DNA from: Brachybacterium ginsengisoli
GTDB lineage: Bacteria > Actinomycetota > Actinomycetes > Actinomycetales > Dermabacteraceae
NCBI RefSeq assembly: GCF_002407065.1
Contig: NZ_CP023564.1
Coordinates: 682,001 to 746,000, forward strand
Direction: 5' to 3'
DNA length: 64,000 bases
Every line of letters begins with the position of its first letter. The first letter of the stretch is position 1. The position numbers and the translations under genes are program-made. The notes under the pieces were generated by a model, which was not told where the DNA came from, searched no databases, and was given only the letters and a program-made list of their open reading frames with translations. Shown here in pieces: positions 42,622-52,137 of this stretch.

Positions 42622-44001
42622 TCAGAACGCGATGAACACGATCAGGGCGAAGGCGAAGCCGACGAGCGACTGCAGGGCCTGCTGCGTGGTCCACACCTTC
42701 AGCGTGGTCCGCACGTCCATGCCCATCAGGCGGCCCACCAGCCAGAAGCCGGAGTCGTTGACGTGGCTGGCGAACACGGAGCCCGACGCCGTCGCGAGCG
42801 TGATCGCCACGACCTGCATCTGGCTGTAGTCGCCCGCCGCCACCGCGGGGACCATGAGCCCGGCCGCGGTCACCAGAGCCACCGTGGCCGAGCCCTGCGC
42901 CACGCGGAGGATCGCGGCGATCAGCCACACCGCGAGGATGATCGGCACGCCGATCCCGGAGAGCAGGTCCGCGAGCGCGTCCCCGATGCCGGACAGGCGC
43001 AGGATGCCGCCGAACATGCCGCCGGCGCCGGTGATGAGGATGACCGAGGCCACCGGGCCCAGCGAGGAGTCCACGATCTTCTCGAGCGTGCTGCCGTCGG
43101 CCCCGCGGCGGCGACCCAGCACCACCAGCGCGACCAGCACCGAGATCAGCAGGGCCACCGGGACGCTGCCCAGCAGCGTGAGGATGTGGACCCAGGTCTG
43201 CTCGCCGTCGACGAAGCCGCCGGTGGTGAGGAAGTCCAGGCCCGTGTTGAGGAAGATCAGCATCAGCGGCAGCAGCAGGATCGCGACCACGGTGCCCACG
43301 CTCGGCGGGGTGACCGGCAGGTCGTCGTCCTCCGCGCTGTCGAACAGGGTGGGGACGGGCAGCTGGATCCGTCGGCCGATGAACATGCCCCACAGGTGCC
43401 CGGCGAGGAACCAGACGGGGAAGGCGATGACGATCGCGACCAGCAGCACCAGGCCGAGGTTCGCTCCGTAGAGCTCGGACGCGGCCACGGGGCCGGGGTG
43501 CGGGGGTGCGAAGACGTGCATGACGGAGAACGCGGTCGCGGCCGGGATGCCGTACAGGAGCACGTTGCCGCCGAGCCGTCGGGCGACCGCGAAGATCACC
43601 GGCAGCATGACCACCAGGCCCGCGTCGAAGAAGATCGGGAAGCCGAAGGCGAGCGAGGCGAGGCCGAGGCCGAAGGGCGCCCGCTTCTCGCCGAAGATCT
43701 CGACCATCTTCTCGGCGAGCACCTTGGCGCCGCCGCTGTACTCCACGAGCTTGCCGAGCATCGCGCCGAGCGCGATGAGCAGGGCGACCGAGCCGAGGGT
43801 GCCGCCGAATCCGTCGATCAGGGAGTCGACGATGACGTCCACGGGGATCCGGGTGGCGATCGCGGTGAGCAGCGAGACGAGGATCAGGGTGAGGAAGGCA
43901 TGCACCTTGAACCGCATGATGAGGATCAGGATGAGGGCGACCGCGGCGGCCGCTATGCCCAGGAGCGGCCCTGCTCCCAGGGTCTGTGTCCAGTCGTCCA
44001 T
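42622..44001 (-). CDS. gntP: Gluconate:H+ symporter family permease (GntP)
   Basis: A protein of 459 aa with about 12 membrane helices. GntP family motifs include LGKLVEYSGGAKVLAEKMVEIFGEKRAPF, GFPIFFDAGLVVMLPVIFAVARR, VMHVFAPPHPGPVAASELYGANLG, GAGGMFGGIL and VAQGSATVALVTAAGL, with FASHVNDSGFWL near the C-terminus (all quoted in segments). It imports gluconate or a related sugar acid. No kinase or regulator is adjacent in the window. Confidence -1.
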   Translation of the reverse strand: MDDWTQTLGAGPLLGIAAAAVALILILIMRFKVHAFLTLILVSLLTAIATRIPVDVIVDSLIDGFGGTLGSVALLIALGAMLGKLVEYSGGAKVLAEKMVEIFGEKRAPFGLGLASLAFGFPIFFDAGLVVMLPVIFAVARRLGGNVLLYGIPAATAFSVMHVFAPPHPGPVAASELYGANLGLVLLVAIVIAFPVWFLAGHLWGMFIGRRIQLPVPTLFDSAEDDDLPVTPPSVGTVVAILLLPLMLIFLNTGLDFLTTGGFVDGEQTWVHILTLLGSVPVALLISVLVALVVLGRRRGADGSTLEKIVDSSLGPVASVILITGAGGMFGGILRLSGIGDALADLLSGIGVPIILAVWLIAAILRVAQGSATVALVTAAGLMVPAVAAGDYSQMQVVAITLATASGSVFASHVNDSGFWLVGRLMGMDVRTTLKVWTTQQALQSLVGFAFALIVFIAF

Positions 44002-44131
44002 TCCTGTGCCCTCCCGGGGATCAGCGGGTCGGTCCGAGACCGTCCGCGGCGGGGTGCCGCGCGGCCCTGAGGGTAGCGATCCACCTGGGCGAACAGGCGT
44101 TCAGGGTGGCCTGTGCCACGGCGGGGGTGAG

Positions 44132-44205
44132 ACGCTCCGGCAGGATTCGAACCTGCGACCCACTCCTCATGAGGGAGCTGCTCTTCCGGGCTGAGCTACG
44201 AAGCG
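44132..44205 (-). tRNA. tRNA with CAT anticodon, atypical (Met or Ile-CAU)
   Basis: A 74-nt cloverleaf. Acceptor CGCTTCG pairs with CGGAGCG (one T-G), the D stem is GCTC/GAGC with GG in the loop, the anticodon stem GCTCC/GGAGT encloses loop CTCATGA, and the T arm is GCAGG-TTCGAAT-CCTGC. Pairing is complete. Oddities: first base C with G72, discriminator T73 instead of A, no encoded CCA. The initiator signs (C1-A72 mismatch, three G-C pairs in the anticodon stem) are absent. It could be an elongator tRNA-Met, a lysidine-type tRNA-Ile, or a tRNA-like remnant beside the HNH element. Confidence -1.
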
Positions 44206-44575
44206 GCGGCCGGCGGTGCCGACGGGATCCAGCGTGGGGCAGCCGACGGGGCGGTGTCGAGCCCGCCGTCATCGGCCGACGCAGTGCGTCGCGGAGCGTC
44301 GTCGGGGGTCATGCGGAGTCGTGGCGCGGAGGGGGTGTCGTGGGGCGCGGTTCCTCCACAGAGAGCAGTTATCCGCATTCTCCAAGATTCTGTGAGCGGT
44401 TGCGGTCTGCGTTATTCACGCCCGACGGGACGGCATGTGCGACGGCGCGCTGAGATCCCCTCTGTCCTGGCGATACTCCGCGCGTCGACACTGCTCGCGA
44501 TGTGACCGTTCCTCCCCGATCAAAGTTATCCACATGGGGCGATCTGCCTTTCTTTTGTCGGAGGTGTACGGAATC
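44206..44575. other. Gene-free gap with DnaA-box-like sites before the HNH gene
   Basis: A 370-bp gap, AT-richer in its right half. It contains a consensus DnaA box TTATCCACA (44526-44534) and two near matches, TTATCCGCA (44369-44377) and TTATTCACG (44412-44420). They may be promoter or element-end sequences of the HNH gene, or sites that bind DnaA. No RNA gene or convincing promoter pair is recognised here. Confidence -1.
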
Positions 44576-46141
44576 GTGGAGTCATGTCCCATCCCGCGCA
44601 GCACCCTGACTCAGCACCCGGTGATCCCCACCGGGCGCTGGTCGAGGCCGTGCGCGCGGGCGGCCCCTCAGCGCTCGCCGCTGTGCCTGGGGGACCAGGG
44701 CTTCGTGCTGCGGGAGCTCGCCCTGCGGCCTCGGGAGCTGTTCACCCCCGGCACCGAGCGGGGAACGGCCCTCACGGGCGTCGTGGGCATGATCCACGAG
44801 CTCCGCAGCGCGCTGGACGCCGTCGAGGCGCGGGCCGTCGTCGCCCTCACGGACTCGCTCACCCTCCGGAAGCAGGCCGAGGCGAACGCCCGCGTCGCAC
44901 AGGAGGCTGCAGAGGCTCCGCCGATGGCCGCGCTCCGTCGCGAGGCCGCGCACGAGGCCGCGCGCGAGGTGTCGATGCTCGTGGGGAGGTCGCCGGCCTC
45001 GGCCGCGCACTCGCTCGCCTCCCAGCGGCGCCTGGTCGCGGACATGCCGGAGATGCTCACCGCGCTCGCGACCGCGCAGGTCACGAGCACCGCCGCCCAT
45101 CGCACCGCCCGCTCCTTCGCACCGCTCCCGCCCGAGCATCGGTCCCTCGCCGATCGTCTGCTCGGCGAGCGGCTGCCGGATCTCGAGGGCGCCGGGTCGG
45201 AGACCTGGGACGCCGCGACCGCGGCAGCCATCGCCGGGGCCGATCCGCACGGTCAGAAGCGCCGACACCAGCGGGCGCGGCAGGAACGGCATGTGACGGT
45301 GCGCCGGGCCGAGCACGGCATGGCGACGGTCTCCGCGCGCATCTCCGCGCTCGACGGCGCGAGGATCCGCAAGCGGCTCTCGCTCGAGGCCGAGCGGCTG
45401 CGCGCCGCCGGCGACCGTCGGGGCCACCAGGCCATCCAGGCCGATTCCTTCGTGGACACGCTGCTTGGCCAGGAGGACGGCATGGTCGCGACCACGCTCG
45501 ACATCGGCGTCATGATCACCGAGCGGGCGCTGATCCACCCCGGCGGTGGGGACCTCGCCCGGATCGAGGGCTATGGAACGGCGTCGGCCGAGGTGCTGCG
45601 CGAGGAGCTGCGCGGACCGCTCGGGGCGGCGCTCACCGCCGACGCGGAGGACGCCATGGGGCCGGACGGCCCCGCCCTGCACGCCGTCATGAGGCGGCTC
45701 TACACGCATCCGCGCACCGGAGAGCTCGTCGCCGTCGAATCCCGTGCCCGGGCCTTCCCGGCGGCGCTCGCTCGCTTCATCCGCTGGCGCGACCAGACCT
45801 GCCGCGCACCGTACTGCGACGCCTCCATCCGCCAGATCGACCACATCCTCGCCCACGCGGCGGGCGGTGCCACCTGCCTCGACAACGGTCAGGGGCTCTG
45901 CGCCCACTGCAACGGCAAGGAGCAGCAGACCCGGACAGTGCAGAGAGTGGTCGAGCCCGGCACCGATGGCCATGTCGTCGAGTGGATCAGCCGCGCGGGA
46001 ACCCGGCGGAGGACCCGGCCGTCATCCCTCACCTCGCCCGTGAGGCGATCTCGGCGCCGCCCGACCTCACGGCCCCACTCGAGCCGGCCTGCGCATCCAC
46101 CACCGGCCCCACCGCCGCCAGCCCCCGAGACCCCCGCCTGA
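44576..46141 (+). CDS. DUF222/HNH endonuclease-domain protein (13E12 repeat family)
   Basis: About 521 aa from GTG 44576 (start unresolved). The DUF222 region runs from about MIHELRSALDAVEARAVVALTD to MVATTLDIGVMITERAL. The C-terminal HNH nuclease domain has RDQTCRAPYCDASIRQIDHILAHAAGG (Cys pair, DH) and GLCAHCNGKEQQ (CxxC, N..K) in segments. Many actinobacteria have multiple diverged copies; in Mycobacterium tuberculosis similar REP13E12 sequences serve as prophage integration sites. The first ~40 residues in this frame look like out-of-frame sequence, while an ATG at 44584 in another frame reads like a natural N-terminus, so a frameshift near 44690 is possible. The tail is Pro/Arg-rich. Confidence -1.
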   Translation: MESCPIPRSTLTQHPVIPTGRWSRPCARAAPQRSPLCLGDQGFVLRELALRPRELFTPGTERGTALTGVVGMIHELRSALDAVEARAVVALTDSLTLRKQAEANARVAQEAAEAPPMAALRREAAHEAAREVSMLVGRSPASAAHSLASQRRLVADMPEMLTALATAQVTSTAAHRTARSFAPLPPEHRSLADRLLGERLPDLEGAGSETWDAATAAAIAGADPHGQKRRHQRARQERHVTVRRAEHGMATVSARISALDGARIRKRLSLEAERLRAAGDRRGHQAIQADSFVDTLLGQEDGMVATTLDIGVMITERALIHPGGGDLARIEGYGTASAEVLREELRGPLGAALTADAEDAMGPDGPALHAVMRRLYTHPRTGELVAVESRARAFPAALARFIRWRDQTCRAPYCDASIRQIDHILAHAAGGATCLDNGQGLCAHCNGKEQQTRTVQRVVEPGTDGHVVEWISRAGTRRRTRPSSLTSPVRRSRRRPTSRPHSSRPAHPPPAPPPPAPETPA

Positions 46142-46192
46142 TCTCCACACTTCCCCCATGGTCCGAGATCCAGGCGATGGAAGACTTCCGAC

Positions 46193-46705
46193 ATGACCGA
46201 CTCCCCGCGCTCCGCGACCCTGCTGACCGGCGCATTCGCCGCGCTCGGCGCCCTGGCGGTGCTGGCCTGTGCCGTGCTCGCCGCGCTCCAGATCCAGGTG
46301 CTGAATCCGCTCGCGACCGTCCCGGGATCGAGCCTGCGGGAGATCCACGCCGCGGTCGGCCAGACCGCCGACACCATGGGGTGGGGGCTGATGATCGCCG
46401 CGCTGCTGCCCGGCCCCCTGAGCGCCGGAGCCGCTGCGATCGCCGCGGCGAGGGGGAGGCTCCGGGGGAGTGTCGTCGTGCTGATCATGCTCGGGCTGCT
46501 CGTCGGAGCATCGCCCGTCTACCTCGTGGCATCGTTCCCGGCCGGGATGACCCTGGCGGACACCTTCGGCGTCGGCGGTGCGGACCACGCCCCGTGGGGG
46601 AACGTGCTCCACGCGCTCAGCCTGCTGGCCGTCGTGGCCCTCGCCGTCGTGGCGGTCGTGCAGGTGGTGCGCGCCGGTCGAGCGCCGACGCCCAGCCCGG
46701 TGTGA
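46193..46705 (+). CDS. Hypothetical four-helix membrane protein
   Basis: A protein of 170 aa with four predicted membrane segments (about residues 10-32, 60-85, 92-112, 140-160) and short charged ends. It is not recognised as a known family. It follows the HNH gene by about 50 bp in the same direction. Codon use is normal for the chromosome. Confidence -1.
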   Translation: MTDSPRSATLLTGAFAALGALAVLACAVLAALQIQVLNPLATVPGSSLREIHAAVGQTADTMGWGLMIAALLPGPLSAGAAAIAAARGRLRGSVVVLIMLGLLVGASPVYLVASFPAGMTLADTFGVGGADHAPWGNVLHALSLLAVVALAVVAVVQVVRAGRAPTPSPV

Positions 46706-46798
46706 CGCGCCGGCCGAGGCGGAACGGACGGCCGGCATGGGGAGGGCTCCCCGGCCGGGGGCTCGGACGTCGCAGGCAGCCGGGGCCGAGCTCGGCCC

Positions 46799-46873
46799 CG
46801 CGCCGCCGCCCTCAGGCCCTCCAGGGTCGCCAGGCCTCGCACCGCGGTCCCGACGAGGTCCGACGAGCCGGAG
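46799..46873 (-). pseudogene. Possible degenerate hemL fragment
   Basis: Read on the minus strand the segment gives [21 protein letters not shown], close to [18 protein letters not shown] of the hemL gene 1.4 kb away. A 20-bp stretch (46817-46836) is identical to 48215-48234 in hemL. No longer alignment is visible and there is no start or stop for a gene. It may be the scar of a partial duplication, or chance similarity reinforced by codon bias. Confidence -1.
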
Positions 46874-46889
46874 AGTCCCCGCCCACGGG

Positions 46890-47868
46890 TCAGGAGCGCG
46901 GCAGGTCGAATGCCCTCCAGTCCTGTCCGTCCCAGGCCGAGACGCCCGTGGCCTCGTCCAGTGTGTACAGCACGCTCTCGTCCGGGGACCAGCAGATCCG
47001 CTGCAGCAGACGGTCCTCGAAGCGGGTCTCCTCCCCGGTGGCGCGGTCCCAGATCAGCAGCTCCCCGGGACTCTGCAGTGCGATGCGGCTCTGCGCTCCG
47101 ACGGCCAGGCGGGCCGAATGGGTGTACGGGGAGACCTCGGGGCCGGTGCTGGCCGTGCCGTCCGGTGCGTGCACTTCGAGGGTCGCCGGTGCATAGGTGA
47201 CCAGCACCAGGGTCCCGTCCGCGCTGTGCCCGAAGTCGACCAGGATCCGCTCCTGGTCGTCCAGCACCTCGCGCCGCTCCCCGGTGGCGGGATCCCAGCG
47301 CGAGAGGTGGTTGGGCGGGTCGCTCCGACCGTGGACCTCGGTACCGCCGATGACGAGGATCCTGCCCTCCTCGATGAAGGACAGCGCCGTGGGAGCAGGG
47401 GTGTCGGGCTGCAGGACGTGGCCCGCCCCGCACTGGTCCCCGCTCACGTCCCAGAGGCGAACCGTGCCATCCGTGCTGGTGGAGGCCAGCTGTGTGCCGT
47501 CCGGGTGGAACGCGAGAGCCGTGATCCGCGCCGCCGTGTCACGAGGGTCCTCATGGCCGATCAGATTCCACAGCAGCTCCCCGTCGACGCTGACGATCGC
47601 GATGTGCCGCCGGTCGGCGATCGCCAGCCGGGTGCCGTCGCAGATGCCGTGACCTGCTGCTCGACCTCCTCGGTCAGCGTCGCGGAGTGCTGTGCGAGAT
47701 CCCCGCAGACCTGCTCCAGGAGCCGACCGGCGCCACTGGACCACGACATGCGGAAGCCTTCGGCGTCCTCTCCGGTCCAGAACCCCTCACTGGCCCGCAC
47801 CTGCCCGTCGAGGATCGTGGCGTGAGATGTCAGCCGCCGATGCGCAGCGTCGATGCGCCCCGCCGGGC
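46890..47868 (-). pseudogene. Broken WXG100-like / WD40-repeat gene
   Basis: Two parts in different frames. From 47868 to about 47660 an open frame without its own start encodes a WXG100-like helical hairpin: IDAAHRRLTSHATILDGQV, GFWTGEDAEGFRMSW (W-T-G turn codon at 47779), LLEQVCGDLAQHSATLTEEV. From about 47655 to 46890 a second frame encodes WD40 blades (LAFHPDGTQLASTSTDGTVRLWD is the clearest, in segments; also LSRWDPATGERREVL, LLIWDRATGEE, ISWSPDE-like CWSPDESVLYTLD). The 5' end abuts the hemL stop by 4 bp. A deletion between two genes or within a type VII-linked gene is likely. An intact short WD40 gene is an alternative, but its N-terminus looks out of frame. Confidence -1.
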
Positions 47869-47871
47869 GGC

Positions 47872-49188
47872 TCAGCCGCGGGCCGCCGCCTTCGCCGCCG
47901 CGGGCAGCACCGCCGCGATCCGGTCGAGGACCTCGTCGGAGTGCGCGGTCGAGACGAACCAGGCCTCGAAGGCCGACGGCGGCAGGTAGACGCCGCCCTC
48001 CAGCATGGCGTGGAAGAAGCGGGTGAACGCCGCGGTGTCCTGCGCCTTCGCGTCCTCGTAGGTGGTCACCGGCTGCTCGCGGAAGAACACCGAGAACAGG
48101 GTGCCCGCGGTCTGGATGACGTGGGGGACGCCCGCGGTGGTGAGCGCATCCGCCACGAGCTGCTGCAGGGTCGAGGAGGCGCGGCCCAGGGTGTCGTACG
48201 CCGCCGCGTCCAGACCCTCCAGGGTCGCCAGGCCCGCTGCGGTGGCCAGCGGGTTCCCCGACAGGGTGCCCGCCTGGTAGACCGGGCCGGCCGGGGCGAG
48301 CAGCCCCATCAGATCCGCGCGCCCGCCGAAGGCGCCCACGGGCAGCCCGCCGCCGATGACCTTGCCGAAGGTCATGAGGTCCGGCGCCCAGCTGCGATCC
48401 GCCCCGTCGATGCCGTAGTGGCCCTCGGCGCTCGCGCGGAACCCGGTGAGCACCTCGTCGCTGATCAGGAGCGCGCCCGCGGCGTGCGCCGTCTCGGACA
48501 GGAAACGGTTGAAGCCCACGCCGTCCTGCGCGAGCGGCGGCACCACGCCCATGTTCGCGGGGGCGGCCTCGGTGATGATCGCGGCGATCTCCCCGCCGCG
48601 CTCGGCGAACAGCGCCGCGACCGCCTCACTATCCCCGTAGGGCAGCACCACGGTGTCCCGCGCGGTCGCCGCGGTGACCCCGGCGGAGCCCGGCATCGCG
48701 AAGGTCGCCACCCCGCTGCCGGCCTCGGCCAGCAGCGCGTCCACGTGCCCGTGGTAGCAGCCGGCGAACTTCACGACGACGTCGCGGCCGGTCGCGGCGC
48801 GGGCCACGCGCAGTGCGCTCATCGTCGCCTCGGTGCCGGAGTTGACCAGGCGCAGCTGCTCGACGGGACCGATGCGCCGCACCACCTCCTCGGCGAGCGT
48901 CACCTCGCCCGGCTGCGGGGCGCCGAAGGACAGGCCGCGGCCTGCCGCCGCGCGCACCGCCTCGACGACCTGCTCGTTCGCGTGGCCCAGGATCATCGGG
49001 CCCCAGGACCCGACCAGATCCACGTACTCGTTGCCGTCGGCGTCGTGCAGCAGCGCGCCCTTCGCCTCGGTGAGGAACGGAGGGGTGCCGCCCACCGAGC
49101 CGAAGGCCCGCACCGGCGAGTTCACGCCGGAGGGGATGACCTGCTGGGCGCGGGCGAAGAGGTCGGCAGAGGTGGTCGTGCTGGTCAT
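47872..49188 (-). CDS. hemL: Glutamate-1-semialdehyde 2,1-aminomutase
   Basis: A protein of 438 aa, a class III PLP aminotransferase. [23 protein letters not shown] is the family start (in segments). [32 protein letters not shown], the Asp in [11 protein letters not shown] and the PLP Lys in [17 protein letters not shown] follow. It makes 5-aminolevulinate from glutamate semialdehyde supplied by HemA. It is the last gene of the haem operon, 68 bp after hemB, with AGGAG about 9 bp before the ATG. Confidence -1.
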   Translation of the reverse strand: MTSTTTSADLFARAQQVIPSGVNSPVRAFGSVGGTPPFLTEAKGALLHDADGNEYVDLVGSWGPMILGHANEQVVEAVRAAAGRGLSFGAPQPGEVTLAEEVVRRIGPVEQLRLVNSGTEATMSALRVARAATGRDVVVKFAGCYHGHVDALLAEAGSGVATFAMPGSAGVTAATARDTVVLPYGDSEAVAALFAERGGEIAAIITEAAPANMGVVPPLAQDGVGFNRFLSETAHAAGALLISDEVLTGFRASAEGHYGIDGADRSWAPDLMTFGKVIGGGLPVGAFGGRADLMGLLAPAGPVYQAGTLSGNPLATAAGLATLEGLDAAAYDTLGRASSTLQQLVADALTTAGVPHVIQTAGTLFSVFFREQPVTTYEDAKAQDTAAFTRFFHAMLEGGVYLPPSAFEAWFVSTAHSDEVLDRIAAVLPAAAKAAARG

Positions 49189-49256
49189 CAGGGTCGTCTC
49201 CTGGTCAGTGGGTGCTGTGAGTGAGCGCGGAGCGCGGGCGGCGGGGTGCGCAGGGC

Positions 49257-50294
49257 TCAGAGGAACTCGTGCAGAGCGGTGGGCAGACCGTCCCGGTACC
49301 AGCCGGCGACCTCGCTCGCGTAGTAGGTCAGGACGGTCGAGGCACCGGCGCGGCGGAAGGCCAGCAGCGTCTCGAGGATCATGCGGTCGCGGTCGATCCA
49401 GCCGTTCGCGGCGGCCGCCTCGATCATCGCGTACTCGCCGGAGACCTGGTAGGCCCCGACGGGCACGGGCGAGGCCGCCGCGACGTCCTTCAGCACATCG
49501 AGATAGGGGAGTCCGGGCTTGACCATCACGAGGTCCGCGCCCTCGGCGAGGTCGAGCTCGAGCTCCCGCAGAGCCTCGCGGCCGTTGGCCGGGTCCTGCT
49601 GGTACGTGCGGCGGTCGCCCTGCAGCGAGGAGTCGACCGCCTCGCGGAACGGGCCGTAGAACGCCGAGGCGTACTTCGCGGTGTAGGCGTAGATCGCCGT
49701 GTCCTCGTGGCCGGCGCCGTCCAGGGCGTCGCGGATCGCCTCGATCTGGCCGTCCATCATGCCCGAGGGCCCCAGCAGGTGGGCGCCCGCCTCGGCCTGG
49801 GCGAGCGCCATCTCGCGGTAGCGCACCAGGGTCGCGTCGTTGTCGACCCGCCCGTCGGCGTCGAGCACGCCGCAGTGGCCGTGGTCGGTGAACTCGTCCA
49901 GGCACAGGTCCGCCATGATCACGGTGTCATCGCCCAGCTCGGAGCGCAGGCGGGCCAGCGCGAGGTTGAGGATGCCGTCCGGGTCCGTGGCCCCGGAGCC
50001 GACGGCGTCCTTGTGCTCGGGCACGCCGAACAGCATCACGCCGCCGACGCCCCGCTCGGTCGCCTCGGTCGCGGCGCGGACCAGGGAGTCCATGGTGTGC
50101 TGCTCGACGCCGGGCATGGAGGAGACGGGCCGGTTCTCCGTGGCGCCCTCACGCACGAACAGGGGCAGCACCAGGTCGCCGGGCCGCAGCGAGTTCTCGC
50201 GCACCAGGGAGCGCATCGCGGCGGTGGAGCGCAGGCGGCGCGGGCGGTCGATCGGGCCCGCGGGACGGGAGCCGGGAGCGGTCGGGAAGGTCAT
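49257..50294 (-). CDS. hemB: Porphobilinogen synthase (ALA dehydratase)
   Basis: A protein of 345 aa. [18 protein letters not shown] start; metal-binding region [20 protein letters not shown]; first active-site Lys in [14 protein letters not shown]; Schiff-base Lys in [12 protein letters not shown]. It condenses two 5-aminolevulinate molecules to porphobilinogen. ATGA overlap with hemD. Confidence -1.
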   Translation of the reverse strand: MTFPTAPGSRPAGPIDRPRRLRSTAAMRSLVRENSLRPGDLVLPLFVREGATENRPVSSMPGVEQHTMDSLVRAATEATERGVGGVMLFGVPEHKDAVGSGATDPDGILNLALARLRSELGDDTVIMADLCLDEFTDHGHCGVLDADGRVDNDATLVRYREMALAQAEAGAHLLGPSGMMDGQIEAIRDALDGAGHEDTAIYAYTAKYASAFYGPFREAVDSSLQGDRRTYQQDPANGREALRELELDLAEGADLVMVKPGLPYLDVLKDVAAASPVPVGAYQVSGEYAMIEAAAANGWIDRDRMILETLLAFRRAGASTVLTYYASEVAGWYRDGLPTALHEFL

Positions 50295-51079
50295 CGGATC
50301 TCCTTCGGGAGGTCGGGAGCGGGAGTGTGGGGGAGGGCCGTACCGGGCGCGGCGGCGAGCACCTTCTGGATCGCGCGGACCAGCGCCGCATCCGTCGGCT
50401 CCTCCGCCTGTGCGGCGAGGGGCAGCCCCGCCGCGTGCACTGCCGCGGAGGTGGGGGCGCCGATGCTGACGATCGGCGTCGAGGCATGCACCCCGTGACC
50501 GGCTGCGCGGCGCGCGATCAGCGGGCTGGTGAGGACCAGCGCGCCGTAGCCGCCGGTGGCGAGGCCCACGGCGACCTCGACGGGCGGCTCGACGGGCTCG
50601 GGCCGGTACACCGAGATCTCGTGCACCCGGTAGCCCTTGGCCCGCAGACCGTCGGGGACGGTGCGGGCCGCGGCGGCGGAGGCAGGGAAGAGAACGGTCG
50701 CCCCCTCGGGAGCGGGCGGCATCTGCTCGACGAGCGCCGCGCCGGTTCCTCCGGCGACGAGGGACGGGAGGATGCCGACCTCGCGCAGCGCCTGCGCGGT
50801 CCCGGCGCCGACGGCGACGACCGCCGTCCGCTCGGGCACCTCGAAGTGGCCCAGCACCTCGGCGACGGTCCGGGAGGTGACCACGAGGTGGGTGCACCCG
50901 CCGCCGGTCACCAGGGAGCGGACCGCGGTGAGGGCCTCGTCGGACTCGGGCACGAGGTGGATCAGCGGATGGTGCTCCGCCGGGATCCCCGCGCCGTGCA
51001 GGAGGTCGAGCAGCGCCGCTCCGCGCCCGGCCGGTCGGGCGACCAGGACGGGGCGCGGGGCGGCGGGGGCGGTGCTCAC
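50291..51079 (-). CDS. hemD: Uroporphyrinogen-III synthase
   Basis: A protein of 262 aa from GTG 51079, GTGA overlap with hemC. HemD is poorly conserved; visible features are [48 protein letters not shown], and the second-lobe [14 protein letters not shown] then [17 protein letters not shown]. It closes hydroxymethylbilane with D-ring inversion. Position between hemC and hemB makes the call firm. Confidence -1.
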   Translation of the reverse strand: MSTAPAAPRPVLVARPAGRGAALLDLLHGAGIPAEHHPLIHLVPESDEALTAVRSLVTGGGCTHLVVTSRTVAEVLGHFEVPERTAVVAVGAGTAQALREVGILPSLVAGGTGAALVEQMPPAPEGATVLFPASAAAARTVPDGLRAKGYRVHEISVYRPEPVEPPVEVAVGLATGGYGALVLTSPLIARRAAGHGVHASTPIVSIGAPTSAAVHAAGLPLAAQAEEPTDAALVRAIQKVLAAAPGTALPHTPAPDLPKEIR

Positions 51080-52137
51080 GCCCGGGCCTGTTCGAGGATC
51101 TCGCCGGCGCCGCGCTCGAGGAGGTCGGCGGCGAGCTCGGCGCCCAGCTCGGAGGGCACCGAGCCGGTTCCCGAGAGGGCATCGGCGGCGAGGTCGAGGG
51201 TGACGCGCGCCTCGCCCTCGACGACGTGCGAGCCGTCGGGCCGGATCGCGAGGCCGCGCAGGCGCAGCACGCCCGCAGGGCCCCGTTCACCCTCATCGGA
51301 CCCGTCGGTCTCGAACTCCGCGTAGGCCGCGACCGGGGCCGAGCAGCCCGCCTCGAGGGTGCGCAGCAGCGCCCGCTCGGCGGCGACCGCGGCGCGGGTG
51401 GCCGGGTCGTCGACCGCCGCGAGGCGCTCCGCGTACCAGGGCCGGTCCGCGAGCGCGGCGGAGGTCGCCTCGACCGCGAGGGCGCCCTGGGCCGGGGCAG
51501 GGAGCATCACCTCGGCGGGCAGCAGCTCGCTGATCGTCGCGTCCCGGCCCACCCGGCGCAGGCCGGAGGCCGCGAGCACGACCGCGTCGAGATCCGCGTC
51601 GGGGCCGAGCGCGCGCGCCAGACGGGTCTCGACGTTGCCGCGGATCCCCAGCACCTCGAGGTCGGGGCGGGCCCGTAGCAGCTGGGCGGCGCGGCGCGGC
51701 GAGCCGGTGCCCACCTTCGACCCGGCCGGCAGCTCGGCCAGGGTGAGGCCGTCGCGGGCGCACAGCGCATCGCGCGGGTCCTCCCGCGGCGGGTAGCAGG
51801 CCAGGCTGATCTCCTCGAGCGGCGCGGTGGGGAGGTCCTTGCAGGAGTGGACGACCACGTCGACCGTCCCGTCCAGCAGCGCCTGGCGCACGGCGGTGAC
51901 GAACACGCCGGTGCCGCCCATCTGCGCGAGCGGGCTGGTGCGGTCGCGGTCGCCGTGGGTGCTCACGTGCACGAGCTCCACGGTGTGGTCCGTCCCGGCC
52001 ACGAGGGCCGCGCCCACCTGCCCCGACTGGGTCAGGGCGAGGTCCGAGGCACGGGTCCCGATCCGCAGGGCGGAGCCGACGAAGGCCGCGGTGCCGGTGG
52101 GCAGCGGGGTCCCCGCCGCGTCGCCGCCTGGCGTCAC
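51076..52137 (-). CDS. hemC: Hydroxymethylbilane synthase (porphobilinogen deaminase)
   Basis: A protein of 353 aa from GTG 52137. [69 protein letters not shown] and the dipyrromethane-cofactor Cys in EAGCSAPV (about Cys265) are present. It polymerises four porphobilinogens. The N-terminal ~20 residues precede the usual start. GTGA overlaps at both ends. Confidence -1.
   Translation of the reverse strand: MTPGGDAAGTPLPTGTAAFVGSALRIGTRASDLALTQSGQVGAALVAGTDHTVELVHVSTHGDRDRTSPLAQMGGTGVFVTAVRQALLDGTVDVVVHSCKDLPTAPLEEISLACYPPREDPRDALCARDGLTLAELPAGSKVGTGSPRRAAQLLRARPDLEVLGIRGNVETRLARALGPDADLDAVVLAASGLRRVGRDATISELLPAEVMLPAPAQGALAVEATSAALADRPWYAERLAAVDDPATRAAVAAERALLRTLEAGCSAPVAAYAEFETDGSDEGERGPAGVLRLRGLAIRPDGSHVVEGEARVTLDLAADALSGTGSVPSELGAELAADLLERGAGEILEQARA

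Noticed and set aside
42304-44070. Plus-strand open frame of about 590 codons
   Set aside because: Asp/Glu/Arg/His-rich shadow of the gluconate permease and pentapeptide-repeat genes.
44584-47196. Plus-strand frame of 870 codons overlapping the HNH gene
   Set aside because: Only its first ~35 residues look natural; the rest is Arg/Gly/Ala-rich shadow. Treated as evidence for a frameshift rather than as a gene.
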